From Halospeciosus flavus (GTDB lineage: Archaea; Halobacteriota; Halobacteria; Halobacteriales; Halobacteriaceae): a DNA stretch of 64,000 bases. Positions within the stretch are counted from its first letter, which is position 1. Every line of letters begins with the position of its first letter. Of the stretch, positions 1-10,133 are shown piece by piece. The notes under the pieces were generated by a model, which saw only the letters and a program-made list of their open reading frames with translations, was not told where the DNA came from and ran no database searches. Made by a program: the position numbers and the translations under genes. The stretch is taken from positions 124,001-188,000 of the forward strand of contig NZ_CP122313.1 of NCBI RefSeq assembly GCF_029814175.1, written 5' to 3'.

Positions 1-1
1 C

Positions 2-49
2 CGTGGCGAGGACCTCGAGTTCGATACGCCGGAGCACGGTGTAACATAG
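2..49 (+). CDS. C-terminal tail of a protein cut by the window edge
   Basis: An open frame enters from the left edge and ends at TAG 47-49, giving a 15-residue acidic tail (RGEDLEFDTPEHGVT). The acidic composition fits a haloarchaeal protein, but nothing identifies it. It could also be chance open frame. Confidence 0.35.
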   Translation, partial: RGEDLEFDTPEHGVT

Positions 50-57
50 TACGAAAC

Positions 58-67
58 TTATATATAA
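58..67 (+). promoter_or_regulatory. TATA box upstream of the first small gene
   Basis: TTATATATAA is a strong archaeal TATA element in otherwise GC-rich DNA. It is placed to drive the gene at 176, with the inverted repeat at 121-161 lying in the leader or just past the start site. Confidence 0.5.
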
Positions 68-120
68 AGAAGTTTCGAGTAGTGTTACAGCCAGCAATCG
101 CGAGAACCGTCTCCATCGTC

Positions 121-161
121 TTAACCAACAAAACTATGGGTTCATGGGCCGTGTTGGTTAA
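121..161. promoter_or_regulatory. Inverted repeat TTAACCAACA / TGTTGGTTAA, copy 1 of 3
   Basis: Arms at 121-130 and 152-161 are perfect inverted 10-mers with a 21-nt spacer. The right arm ends 14 bp before the ATG at 176. The same arms recur at 16981-17021 and 49811-49852 with almost the same spacing, always before plasmid-type genes. This looks like an operator for a shared DNA-binding regulator; the regulator is unknown. Confidence 0.65.
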
Positions 162-175
162 CACGAGAGTAGCCG

Positions 176-499
176 ATGTCCTACGAACCCCCGACCCCAC
201 CGGCGAACCTCCCGACGGAGATCGTCAACACGCTCAATGAAGCCACACCGAAGCATCTTCGGGACGTTGCCAGCTACGCCGAGGCGTTGGCCAAACACAA
301 AGAGCGGGAAGCTCGTCTCGAGGAGGAAGCGGACGACGCCGACGTCGAGGAGCGCCCCGATGACCTCCCAGACGACGTGCCGGCGAAGGCGACGATCACG
401 ATCAAGGAGATCAACGACAACCGCTACTACTACTGGCAGTGGCGGGAAGGCGATTCGGTGACGTCGAAGTACAAAGGGCCGGTGAATCCCGACGAGTAG
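176..499 (+). CDS. Small conserved haloarchaeal plasmid protein (DUF6788-like)
   Basis: A 107-residue protein. Residues about 1-60 form a helical, charged segment (NEATPKHLRDVASYAEALAK, then a Glu/Asp-rich linker). The C-terminus, about residues 70-107, is a compact motif around KEINDNRYYYWQWREG ending KYKGPVNPDE. I recall this ending from a widespread short haloarchaeal family usually called DUF6788, of unknown function; that assignment is from memory. ATG 176 lies just after inverted repeat copy 1, suggesting repression by the factor that binds it. It faces the origin and Orc1/Cdc6 gene, which is typical plasmid context. Confidence 0.75.
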   Translation: MSYEPPTPPANLPTEIVNTLNEATPKHLRDVASYAEALAKHKEREARLEEEADDADVEERPDDLPDDVPAKATITIKEINDNRYYYWQWREGDSVTSKYKGPVNPDE

Positions 500-556
500 A
501 CGAGATGGAACTGTAGCCTGATGTTCGTTTCAACGTGATTCGTAGCGTAGCAGATG

Positions 557-714
557 ACACCCCTCGGTGTGAATGGGATCGGTTTACCCGACACCCCTCG
601 GTGTGAATGGGCTACCAACCGCCGATCTCTAACGAGACTTCACGCCGAGAGAAGACAGAGCAACACGCGGATAGATTACGCCTCGTTTACCCCCACACCC
701 CTCAGTGTGAATGG
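557..714 (+). repeat. Origin recognition boxes, three forward copies
   Basis: The repeat ACACCCCTCGGTGTGAATGG occurs at 557-576 and 591-610 (34 bp apart) and at 695-714 with one change (CAGTG for CGGTG). Its core is a short dyad (ACACC...GGTGT) with a conserved GAATGG extension that gives it direction. This is the form expected of an ORB bound by the adjacent Orc1/Cdc6. Confidence 0.8.
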
Positions 715-1032
715 TCCACCACCCAGGGTACCGCGATTAAGAAGTCCTTAACAGCAGAAGTCCCCACGCCGTAGGGAGGGTTCTCGCCTCAGTGGCGGAC
801 CTTCGGCTTCGGCACAAGGCCTCGCCCTTCAAGATATATCTACTCGAAGGACTGTTTAGACTGTAGTATAATAAAGATAACTACAGCTGCGGTGCGGTGC
901 AGTAGCGGGTCGGGTCAGCTACCGTGGCAAAACGTGTAATCCGCTCTCCGTGCCGTACTAGGTTCTTCAGACGAACGAGCCTGCTTCCTCGAATCCCGTT
1001 CTATCCCTACAGCCGTCGTATCCTATGGGGGA

Positions 1033-1052
1033 CCATTCACACCGAGGGGTGG
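1033..1052 (-). repeat. Origin recognition box, inverted copy
   Basis: CCATTCACACCGAGGGGTGG is the reverse complement of the left-hand boxes with one mismatch. It lies just past the stop codon of the Orc1/Cdc6 gene and points toward the boxes at 557-714, so the AT-rich stretch is framed by oppositely oriented boxes. Confidence 0.75.
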
Positions 1053-1057
1053 GGGTG

Positions 1058-2326
1058 TCACCATCCCATCAACGTCTGGAGTTCCGGCGTCGAGTTGATC
1101 AGTCCAGTTCGTGTACTCTCAACGTCTCCTTGGAGCGAATACGACCTGAACTTCCCCTGATCTCCGCCTTCCTTCTTTTTCGATTCGAGAACTCCTGTCG
1201 TCACGTGCTTGTTCAGAAGCTCAAGCGCACGATTGTACCCTTTGGGCTCTACTTCGACATCCCGTGCTACTGTTTGGTAAATTTCGTGAATCTCTGACGT
1301 TCGGAACCATTCCTTCTCCGGATTATTCCGGTCAAGACGAGTGAGAGCAAACAGGAGTAGCTTCCCCGACAACGGAGTCCCTTTCACCATCTCCATAAAG
1401 AGCTCAACTTCAACGAGTTCGTCAGCTTCGAGAACGTGCTCCGCTGTCACAATGTCGTCGCCTTCTTCGTCAGCGATCTCGCCTGCATTCCGGAACAATC
1501 GGACTGCGCGTCGGGCGTCACCGTGTTCTTCAGCTGCGAGTTCAGCTGTTGTTGGAATCACCTCGTCATTGAGGACACCGTCATAAAATGCGTCTCGTCG
1601 ATTTTCGAGGATTGCGATAAGCTGATCTTCTTCGTACGGTGTGAACGTTCGGTGTTCTGGCTGGAGAGTCGATTGAACCCGTGACTCGATTTCTCCTTTG
1701 AACTCGATGTCGTTCGAAATTCCGATTGTAATGACTGGGAAGTCAACGTCGTCTTTTGATTGTGCCCGTGAAAGCGTGTAGAGTACTTCGTTGACTTCTC
1801 CATGCTTGTCGATCTCATCGATAATGACGACGAGACCGCCAGAGAACTCCCTCTGAACAACGGGCCACAACTTCTGATCTCGATAATGTTCTGCTGAGAG
1901 GCCCTGATAGGGGACGTCAAGCGGGTTCTCTGCTTTCGCGTTCACCTGCTCTGCGATCTTTCGGAAGGTGGAGGTATACGTTGAGATGGGATCCGGATTA
2001 ATGTATGCAGTAACAATCGGGGACTCCGTTCCTTCAGTTGCTGCCTCGAGTCGCTCACAGACGTGTCTGGCAACTAGTGTCTTCCCCGTCCCGGTTTCAC
2101 CCCACTCCAGGACGTTATCCGGGACGCTATTTGTCCGCATTTTCCGGAGATTCTTCGCCAAGAACGTGATGTGACCGTCCCGACCGACGATCCGATTGGC
2201 GTCAGGAACGTTATCGATCTCGAGCAACCACGGTTTCTCAAAAATGTCCGATCCGTCTTCGCTATCTCCTTCATCGACGTTTAAGATCTCGTCGACGGTT
2301 GTTTGCGTGGAATCGTTGTTTGGCAT
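1058..2326 (-). CDS. orc1: Orc1/Cdc6 family replication initiator
   Basis: An AAA+ initiator of 422 residues that binds origin boxes and promotes origin melting and helicase loading. Walker A is GETGTGKT (about 76-83) and Walker B VVIIDEID (about 166-173). The AAA+ lid follows, and a winged-helix DNA-binding domain occupies the last 110 or so residues. I chose the start at 2326 (MPNNDST) over the upstream in-frame start at 2347 because a half origin box (2343-2352) overlaps that upstream codon. Boxes of one sequence flank the gene on both sides, so this is very likely the cognate initiator of this origin. Confidence 0.9.
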   Translation of the reverse strand: MPNNDSTQTTVDEILNVDEGDSEDGSDIFEKPWLLEIDNVPDANRIVGRDGHITFLAKNLRKMRTNSVPDNVLEWGETGTGKTLVARHVCERLEAATEGTESPIVTAYINPDPISTYTSTFRKIAEQVNAKAENPLDVPYQGLSAEHYRDQKLWPVVQREFSGGLVVIIDEIDKHGEVNEVLYTLSRAQSKDDVDFPVITIGISNDIEFKGEIESRVQSTLQPEHRTFTPYEEDQLIAILENRRDAFYDGVLNDEVIPTTAELAAEEHGDARRAVRLFRNAGEIADEEGDDIVTAEHVLEADELVEVELFMEMVKGTPLSGKLLLFALTRLDRNNPEKEWFRTSEIHEIYQTVARDVEVEPKGYNRALELLNKHVTTGVLESKKKEGGDQGKFRSYSLQGDVESTRTGLINSTPELQTLMGW

Positions 2327-2342
2327 GGATGGACCAATTCGC

Positions 2343-2442
2343 CCCATTCACATGTAGGTTATCCACCCTCGGTGTGATTGATTCCCCCATTCACACTCCG
2401 GGGGTCTAGCTGAAACGGAGCACCCCCCAGAGTGTGAATGGG
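2343..2442. repeat. Origin recognition boxes upstream of orc1
   Basis: A half site (2343-2352), a degenerate forward box (about 2365-2380), an inverted box (2386-2404) and a forward box (2421-2442, ending AGTGTGAATGGG) are packed into 100 bp before the initiator gene. They may serve as the second arm of the origin and as an autoregulatory site. The box cores differ slightly from the left set (GAGTGTGAA in place of CGGTGTGAA). Confidence 0.7.
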
Positions 2443-2489
2443 ATTGACCCCGACGCCAACCCGTGTTATTGCTCAATTCAGGTGATATG

Positions 2490-2735
2490 ACCTTTGATCG
2501 AGGTTCCGTCGTCGACGACCCCGTACTCGATCCCCTGTCTGGAATGGACGGCGAGGTTCTAGCCGCAAGTCCGTTCGAGCGTCACCACGTTCTGTGTATT
2601 CTGTCTATAACCCTCGAGTGGTTTGGAGAGCTGGTATATCGTTTGGCAGCTGTTCGACCCGTACTGGTCTCAGTGAAGTCGCTCGATCGCGTACTGGAGA
2701 TACGCGAGGCCGCGTTCGACGACTATCCCGAATGA
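2490..2735 (+). CDS. Possible hypothetical protein
   Basis: An open frame of 81 residues from ATG 2490 (an in-frame start also exists at 2463). It is moderately acidic with a hydrophobic stretch near the middle (LCILSITLEWFGELVYRLAA). It lies between the origin and the giant GHKL gene. I do not recognise it. It could be a chance frame, but composition and strand fit a gene. Confidence 0.3.
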   Translation, partial: TFDRGSVVDDPVLDPLSGMDGEVLAASPFERHHVLCILSITLEWFGELVYRLAAVRPVLVSVKSLDRVLEIREAAFDDYPE

Positions 2736-2798
2736 GTGGAGGCTCAGTTGGTGGGTATCCCTTAGACTTTTTTGATGTATGCCCGATGTTTGAGAGGT

Positions 2799-5700
2799 AT
2801 GGATGTTTCCGAGGAGCAAGTGGAGGCTATCGATGAATACGGGACTTGGTACGAGAAACTGAGCTCTGAGGCGGCAACGATTACAAATGGGGTAAGTGAC
2901 GATGTCGATAAGCTGAAGAACAACGGTAATACTGAGCGTCTCTTAGCCGAAAATCATACTGGACGGGAACTCCTCGAACTCATCCAAAATGCCCGTGACG
3001 AGATCGTCGCCGCCAAGGATGAAGCCGATGACTCACTGGCGGGCGAGATCTACATCGGTGTCCACGACGAAGGACTTGTCGTAGCGAATACCGGGGACTC
3101 GTTCGATCTCCTGGATGAGGAGGTCGAACGGGCCGTCCGTATGGTTGGTGAGTCGAATAAGACCGACGATGACGAGGAACTAGAGCCGACGACGAACACC
3201 GTTGGCCACATCGGCGTCGGTCTCAAATCCATCCTCTCCATCGGCGACACGTTCGAGGTCTGGTCGAACGTCGACAAACTGGCCGAGCCGCTCCGCGTTA
3301 GATACAGTCGCTCCTATCTCTCTGCTGCTATCGCCCGCAACTGCGGCCGCTCGGTCGATTCCCAAGAGCTCAAATCAAATTTCCACGACTCCTTCCAGGG
3401 CGATAGCGAAACTGAACTTTTCCCTAAGCCGAACACAGTCGATGAACAGAACGTCCCAGATGTCGTTGGTGGCATTCCGTTATTTTGGTATCCCGTTGCG
3501 CTCGATCCGAGAACAGCCGACAGTGAGCTCGCCCGGCGCTGTCGAAGCCTCGTCTCCAATGGTGAATCTGATTTCGGAGTGTTCGACGACCCGCCCACAA
3601 AATCGTTTACAACGGCGCTATTCATCGAGTTTCGAGACGACCAGTGGCGTGATCTCCTCTCTGAGTTAGGGATTGAGCCCGAGAAGGACCTCGATGAGAA
3701 ACCACGGGGGGACCGCCAATCGGTCTGGGAGACACTCTCGATAGACAGCGAACGATCGTCGTCACTCGATGTTGAGACGCTGATCCACTTCCAAGGAATT
3801 GACGACTTCTACATCGAAAATATCGGAGACGAGGGCGTAGAGGCGGCGGAACACTGGTCTATCCGCCGGGACGGGAGTGAATCGGTTCCCCACGAGATGC
3901 TAAACTATGAACGAGTCTTCGTAGAAGCCCAGATCGAAGGCGAATCTCCGACTTACCGGTGTTTCGACGAGTTCGAACACCAGAACGCTCCGGAAACGGA
4001 CGTTAGTGTGCTCGTCGATCGGACGCCGGAGTTGCCCGTCCTCGCAGATACTGTGGAGATTCCGTTGTCGAGTAGCCCATCTCCAGACGACGAGCTTGAA
4101 CGGCGAGTTGAGTATCCACTGCATCTATACTATCCAATTGATGCCACTAGCGAGGGGCGGTTCCCGTTTTGTCTCCATGGTCGCTTCCGGGTGGCGACGA
4201 ACAGGCAGGATTTCAGTGACGACGAAAAGAATTGTCGGGTACTCGAGAGGGGAAGTGATCTCATCCGGTATGTTGGCGAGACAACAGCAGAACTGTCTCG
4301 GGACAGCCCATGGTGGGAGGTGTATCCTTGGCTATTGCTCCCACCGGACCCCCCAGAATCGGAGCCGACATCGGATCCCATCGATGCGCCGGAACTCCTG
4401 GCGTATTGTAAGGCCCGGATCTATGATGGACTCTCAGATTCGGCGTGTATCTCCACTGGAGTGTCCCCTGCCTTACCGGCGGATGTCTTCATCGGGACGT
4501 CGGATACGATCAGGAAAGGAGTCGAAGCGGCTGTTGCCATTCGAGCGAATCTCGAATCGCGTCACCAGTCAAATAACCATACAGGAGTGGGCTCAGAGAC
4601 GAAAACTCTTCCAACGCGAACATCGTTGCAGGCGCTGACGCAGGCACTCGACAGCGTATCCGATTGGAACATACGGATTGGGGAACTGCTGGGTCATCCC
4701 GCACCGGAGTCAGAGTTCGAAGCGTGGGTAGACTGGCTCGCTGAGCATCTTGACTCAGAACGGTGGGGTGACGATGTCGTGACCGTCACTGCCTCGAATG
4801 CACAGCGGTTGTTCTATGGGACAATTCGTATCTTCGAGGACTATCGGGAGGAGACCGACAGGGGTATGAAGGCAATTCTGCGCAATGACGAGAACGAACA
4901 GCGCCTCGACGGCGTATACCTCCTCCCATGCCTGGCTGAAAGCGACGAAAATTCACAGCTCGTCGCCACAGAATCCCGTCGCAAAGGTGAGGGAGGTACG
5001 TGGGAGAGTGGCCGCCGATCCTCCCGGACAGTCATTTGGGATTACGAGACCGAATCTCGTGACTACAGTTTCCCGCCCGAGTACGGCGATTTCGACGTTT
5101 ACTTTCTGAATCCAGAGTGCACCAACGGGGATACCCGTAACACGCTGGCAAACGCCGGTCAGGCTTGGGGCGTGCGGAAGGGTGATAGCCCCGCAGAACT
5201 GTACAAATCTCTCTTAGAACCGCTACCGGACAGGGAAGATGCACGTGTTGGAGAAGCAGAGATAGCCGGACTTGCCGATCTAGTGACCTGCTACAACGAG
5301 AACCGCGCGGAGACGCTGAACTCGGGCGAACTGGCCTTCCTCGATACTGACAATCTTTTCGAGAAAGTCCGAAGCAGTGGGCAAGACAGGCGTGACGAAC
5401 GATTGCGGACGAAACTCCGTGGAATCGATCTCGAAATTGACGGCAAGAGCGAGTGCGTCGCCGACATCGCCCTCTCACCAACGTGGGCTGCAATACGAGA
5501 ACAAGCGCGGGCTACGGACGCCAATACTGCCGAAGCCGACTCTGGACCTGACAGCTGTCCCACTCTATCGACGGACTGCTGGCTTCCTGAGCCCGATGCA
5601 TTGGTGACTGGGGAGATAGACACCTTACTAGCTGATCAAGACGTGCCTGTCGGGAACGTCGCTAGAGTCCTTTCGTTGCTTGGTTCGAGTCGTCTACCCG

Positions 5701-7411
5701 GACTCCGATACGGTTGGTTGCTGGATCGCCGTCTCCACCCGGATCCCGACATGGATTATGATACGACCGGCGATACCGGCGAGAATCCCCACTGGTGGCC
5801 CACCGAATGGGAGCGAGAGAAGATTCCGACAGATGTCGGGCGGGAGCTTCATGAGACACTGGCCACCGCTCTCGAAGGGCGTGATGGGTACAAGGCCTGG
5901 ATCACGAACGGCCGATACCAGACCAGTGCCGTGATCGATCACAACAAGACCTGTAACGTCGATCCGGTCTCCACGGCAGGCAGCAGCGGCTCGTACGTGG
6001 CCACATGGGTCTGGTTCACTGACGATGGACTTGAATGGATAGAATCTCATCCGGACGCAGTACTCGACGCGTTGCTAAACCACCCTGAAGCCTATCGATC
6101 GGGGCTTCTGCGGACGTACTGGTACTGTCAGGGCGGGAAGGGGTGTTCCCACCAGAAGGAACGCACGATTCCGACACTCGCTAACTGGCAGCTCCGAACC
6201 CTACCGATCTGGAGCGAGATCCTCAAGTTGTCGGACTCCGCGGACTCTGCAAACCGCGGCTGGGGAAGTGATACCCTAGACAGCGCCATCATCAGGGGGG
6301 CAGACCAAGCGCTAGGCTGGCGGCTCTTCCCGTACATCGATCCCGATAGCGATCGGGTTCCCGACGAAGCCTTGCTGGAAGATCTGGGCGTGAAACGATT
6401 AGGAGAATTGAACGCCTCGCAGGCAGCACAGAAACTCCAGCAAGTGCAGGAGGCGTTCGTCGACGAACCCACTGGACTCGGCGACGGAAGACCCACACAA
6501 CTGGACATCCCGAATCAGAGATACTGGGATAGTGCTCGGACGAAACTCTTCGAACCGATTCTCGAATATGTCGACGAGCACTCTGACGCTGATTCCTGGG
6601 AGGATCTCGACCTCCCCATGCTCACTCATCTTCCGCTCCGTCGTGGAACGACGTGGTTCAGTGCTCCGATCAATTGGATTGTGGGCGACGACCGCGATGC
6701 CTTAGTCAAGTATCTCTCGTCCACCCCGACGCCATGGGAAAAACGGGCTTTAACTGATCCAGACAGTGACGTGTACTCGAAACGGGTATACGAACTCAGA
6801 CGCCAAGAACACAGAGGATTCGACGAGTTCACGACAATCCTCGGTGTCGGGTTAGTCAAGGCACCGGATCCCACACTTGATGCGGCCCAGTTCAATACAC
6901 GACAGTGCACCGCGGATGGACTCAATACATGTTTGCGGAATATCCGTCGTGAACTTCAGAACCGGCTTGATTTACTGATCGCGATTCAGGAACTCGAAAC
7001 GCAGGACTCGATTGATGAGAGTCGGGCAGGACTCGAGATAGCAATCGAAAATCTTGCAGTCGTTGAGTCGCTCCCGGATGAGACGACCAACCCCCTCTCG
7101 AAAACGGGATCGGGAACGTACTACTTGCAGGAGGGAGGAGACAGCGAGGAGAATAAAGGGCTTGTACTGAATCTGGAGGGCATCGACGAAGTCTCCTCTG
7201 CTAGTGACTTGAGCGAGCTATCGTGGCCCGAGCTGAAACGATGTGGTATCGTCCCTGAACTGGGAATGGGATTCGCGCTCGTGACCGAGAATTACCGCGC
7301 ACGTAACGACTTCGAGTCTATTCTTGACCTCACGGAGGACAAAGCGGACCTGATCAAACGACTCAAGAAGGACACCTTCCCCATCGAAGAAGTCCGGAGC
7401 CACTTAGAGAG
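2799..7411 (+). pseudogene. GHKL-ATPase/DUF3883 giant protein, N-terminal part (split by IS)
   Basis: The first 1,537 codons of a protein that was originally 2,055 residues. The N-terminus is a GHKL (Hsp90/sacsin-like) ATPase: N-box ELIQNARD (60-67), DEGLVVANTG (90-99) and GHIGVGLKS (136-144). The long middle has no motif I recognise. I prefer the start at 2799 (MDVSEEQVEAIDEYG) to frames opening at 2772. The gene is broken at 7411 by an insertion sequence with a 9-bp target duplication. Removing the IS and one duplication restores the frame into the part at 8346-9909. Sacsin-type ATPase plus DUF3883 proteins are associated with anti-phage islands, and McrBC lies just beyond. If translated now it would end 11 residues into the IS (1,548 residues). 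Confidence 0.85.
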
Positions 7412-8345
7412 GGCCTTGTTTAGATGCGTGATTTCACGGTCATGAGTGGCTGACGCTGAGTTCGATATTTCTCACGGCGCACTTCAGGACGAGTTCGCGG
7501 AACTGACCAAACCAGGTTCGCGCACGTACGATCTCGCCGTATTTGCGGCGCAGCGCGAAAAATATGGATTCGGCGTTCGAGCGTTGATGGTAGATCGTAT
7601 CATCTTGCAAGAGATTGTTAGCGATGCCGTGCCAGCCAAATTCGCGGTGCTTGATCACCGGTTTGACGCCTTCAGCGCGCAATCTTTGGCGAAGGAGCCA
7701 CCAGTCGTAGCCTTTGTCAGCGGTAAGAATGTTCAGTTTGTCGAGGTTGCGTTTGACCATTTGCCAGCCGATCTTGGAATCGTGCGGTTGTTTCATCGAG
7801 CAATGTATATCGAGGATCGCACCAGTTCTGCAGTCGCTCAGAAGCGTCGTTTTCACCGCCTCGAACGTGTAGTTCGTCCGTTTTGCGTAGTGTTGGCTGG
7901 CAGCTATCCGATCCATGCCGGTTGCGTCGATCGCCTGAACATCGCCGAGATCGTGCAACTCCGCCGACAACCGCAGTAAGACGCGCCAGATCCGTATTTC
8001 AAGATCTTGCTTGCGCGTACACACAGTCGTGAAATCAGGCAGATCAGCCACCGCTAGGTCGAGTTTGGCGACAATTCCACGCATCTCGTGAAGCACGTCC
8101 AGCAGCCGCCGATACGTGTGATCTAAGTACTCGCGGAGACCGTGGATCGCCACAATCACCCAGTCAGCGTATCCATTTTCACCCTCTTCGTACGCTGGAT
8201 CCGGCTCGCCGACGACGGCTTTTTGAGCAAGCGAGACAACCCGATCAGTGAAGCGGGCGAGTTTGCTGGACACAAACTCCTCTTCCCGCTTCACTTCCTA
8301 GTAAGTTAGACATTTAGCCGCTCTTACTAGCGTCTAAACACGGCC
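7412..8345 (-). mobile_element. IS5-family (ISH1-like) insertion sequence, copy 1
   Basis: A 934-bp element. The ends are GGCCTTGTTTAGATGC (left) and, read inward, GGCCGTGTTTAGACGC (right). CTTAGAGAG is repeated on both sides (7403-7411 and 8346-8354) as the target duplication. It could be scored as 8 bp if one terminal base is given to the element. One transposase gene fills nearly all of it. The intact duplication and coherent host frame suggest a recent insertion. Confidence 0.9.
7440..8294 (-). CDS. IS5-family transposase (ISH1-like), copy 1
   Basis: A full-length 284-residue DDE transposase. Catalytic positions appear in AIDATGMD (about residue 123), TADKGYDW (about 195) and RSNAESIFFALRRKYGEI (about 243). 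It is clearly related to the transposase at 10156-11016 but differs at many positions, so the two are separate arrivals or old duplicates. It reads antisense to the interrupted host gene. Confidence 0.93.
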   Translation of the reverse strand: MKREEEFVSSKLARFTDRVVSLAQKAVVGEPDPAYEEGENGYADWVIVAIHGLREYLDHTYRRLLDVLHEMRGIVAKLDLAVADLPDFTTVCTRKQDLEIRIWRVLLRLSAELHDLGDVQAIDATGMDRIAASQHYAKRTNYTFEAVKTTLLSDCRTGAILDIHCSMKQPHDSKIGWQMVKRNLDKLNILTADKGYDWWLLRQRLRAEGVKPVIKHREFGWHGIANNLLQDDTIYHQRSNAESIFFALRRKYGEIVRARTWFGQFRELVLKCAVRNIELSVSHS

Positions 8346-9909
8346 CTTAGAGAGTGATTTCGAGCACTCGATCCGACAGCGGGTGCGAGCATCGAGTGAT
8401 CTCGTCGAAAACATCGTGCCTGGTGATCCGTCACTCCCCGACCTCGAGACCACCGTTCAGGCATTAGAGAGCCGAGAGAGTGATGGACGAATCGTCGGAG
8501 GACTCGAAGCAGTGTTCAACATCAACGACTCCAATAGTGACCCCGAACCGATCGTTGAATACGTTCGGACTGTCCAGAGCCTGCCGGACCCCTATCGAAG
8601 ACTAGTTGAGGGGCTCTACGTAGATACGTTGGACCGCGACTGGCGGACGCTTTTACAGCGCTTTGAGCGAGATCGAGTCGGACGCGTCATCGAATGGTGG
8701 GTCACCAACGAACGATTCCTCCCGGCGGATCTCACTGCCGATATCGATCGGACCAAAGCTCGACGGTTGGTCGAAGTCTCAAAGGTCAATAACGCCCTCT
8801 CTATTGCTTCTGCGGATCCGATCGACTGGAAGACGGAGGTAGATTCAGTCACTGCCAATGTCCAGTGGCAGGACGTGGTACCGGCCGAACTCCAAATTGA
8901 TTCCAGCACTGATACCCGATGGCTAGAGCTCAGTTCGACGAGTTTCGAGGATAGACTATCGTTATGGCTGGATCGAATCCAGAATGAAGCCAGTAATGAT
9001 GACCTCCCTGCGTTTCTGGAGGAGTACATCCGAACGGGGTCACTTCAAACAAAAACCGATCGTGAGTTCCGAGCAGATTCGATGAGTCGTGCCGGCGACG
9101 TGTCGAAAGACGCAGAGCGCGACTTCTCGATCCTTCAGACGTCGTCATCGTCTGGCGGATCTTCACGGAAGTCGTCGATTCAGGAGAAGGGCCAAAACGT
9201 GTCGGGGAGTGTGCATCAAGATAGCGGCGGCTATCCGACTAAGGGGCGTGGCGAAGACGCTGAAATCGCGACAGCGATAAAGATCCTCGACGATCTGACT
9301 GAGTGGATTAAACGTGACCCAGAAACGCACTACGACAGGTTCGTCGAGCACATATACAGTCTTTACGAGGAGCAAAGCGAACGCGACTACGCTTGGCACA
9401 AGAGCGATGTCTGGGAGGAACAGATTCTCGACCTGTTAGAGTCGAGCTTGACCGCTGACGATATCGAGGCACGGTTCTTGAGCTGGCGTACAGACCTCGA
9501 ACAGGGCTCTCTTGACGATTCTTCCCTTTTTCGAATGCTCGATGTATCGCAGGAGGATGGACCCGGCTTCGATATGATCGATCCACTGGGCCCAACGCGA
9601 CAGGACGGGACGGCTGACCGCGAGCTCACCTCCTCCCCGATCGAAGTCAAGGCTGTTGGGCGTGATCCCCCTTACAGTATACGGCTTACCACCAACGAGT
9701 ACCAACAATGCCTGAAATTCGTTACGACACCCGGTCGGGATTATGTCCTCCGATTGGTCTACGTCCCTGAGTCGGACAACCGTGTAGCTAATGCGACGCT
9801 ACAGCAGGATATTGTTCTAGAGTCAAAAGCCGACCTCCGGGAGTTGATCCCCCTACGCGAATTCGAACGAAACGTTCGACAGGGAACGATTAGCCTTGAT
9901 ATCGGATGA
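8346..9909 (+). pseudogene. GHKL-ATPase/DUF3883 giant protein, C-terminal part (split by IS)
   Basis: Continuation of the gene broken at 7411. The frame runs through the target duplication with no stop before 9909; an internal GTG at 8383 could start a 508-residue fragment. A Ser/Gly-rich linker (about 9130-9230) leads to a C-terminal DUF3883 (NO VEIN C-terminal) domain: GFDMIDPLG, then SSPIEVKAVG and a strand-rich YVLRLVYV. The D...EVK arrangement recalls PD-(D/E)xK nucleases, a suggestion only. Separated from its ATPase half, the fragment is probably non-functional unless the IS excises. Confidence 0.85.
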
Positions 9910-10133
9910 TCTCACAGGCGTGAGTACCTGATAGCTGCCGGAATTAGCAGACTCTTTGACTGCTAAGAGTCAGCCCAAATCCGGTTTTGCAAAACCTCGG
10001 AAGGGTTGATAAACCACATCACCGTCGCTATCTGCTGTAGTCATCTGTGTCTTTCACAGCTGGATATCGGGGAGTCTTTTGAGGGCTTCGGTCAGGATGT
10101 ATGCCTCAATCAGCTTTGTGGGCAACTTCATTG

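Larger units (their letters stand above)
500..1057. other. Putative Orc1/Cdc6-dependent replication origin (left side)
   Basis: This stretch has no convincing gene. It holds three forward origin-box copies (557-577, 591-611, 695-714) and one inverted copy (1033-1052). Between them is an AT-rich tract around 830-890 that could be the unwinding element. An Orc1/Cdc6 gene follows immediately, and further box copies lie beyond its start. Boxes facing each other across an AT-rich tract next to the initiator gene is the standard haloarchaeal origin layout. A GC-rich partly palindromic piece at about 760-830 is unexplained. Confidence 0.75.

Noticed and set aside
760-835. Possible guide-RNA scar of a TnpB element near the origin
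   Set aside because: The GC-rich palindromic piece resembles such ends only loosely and no tnpB gene is next to it.
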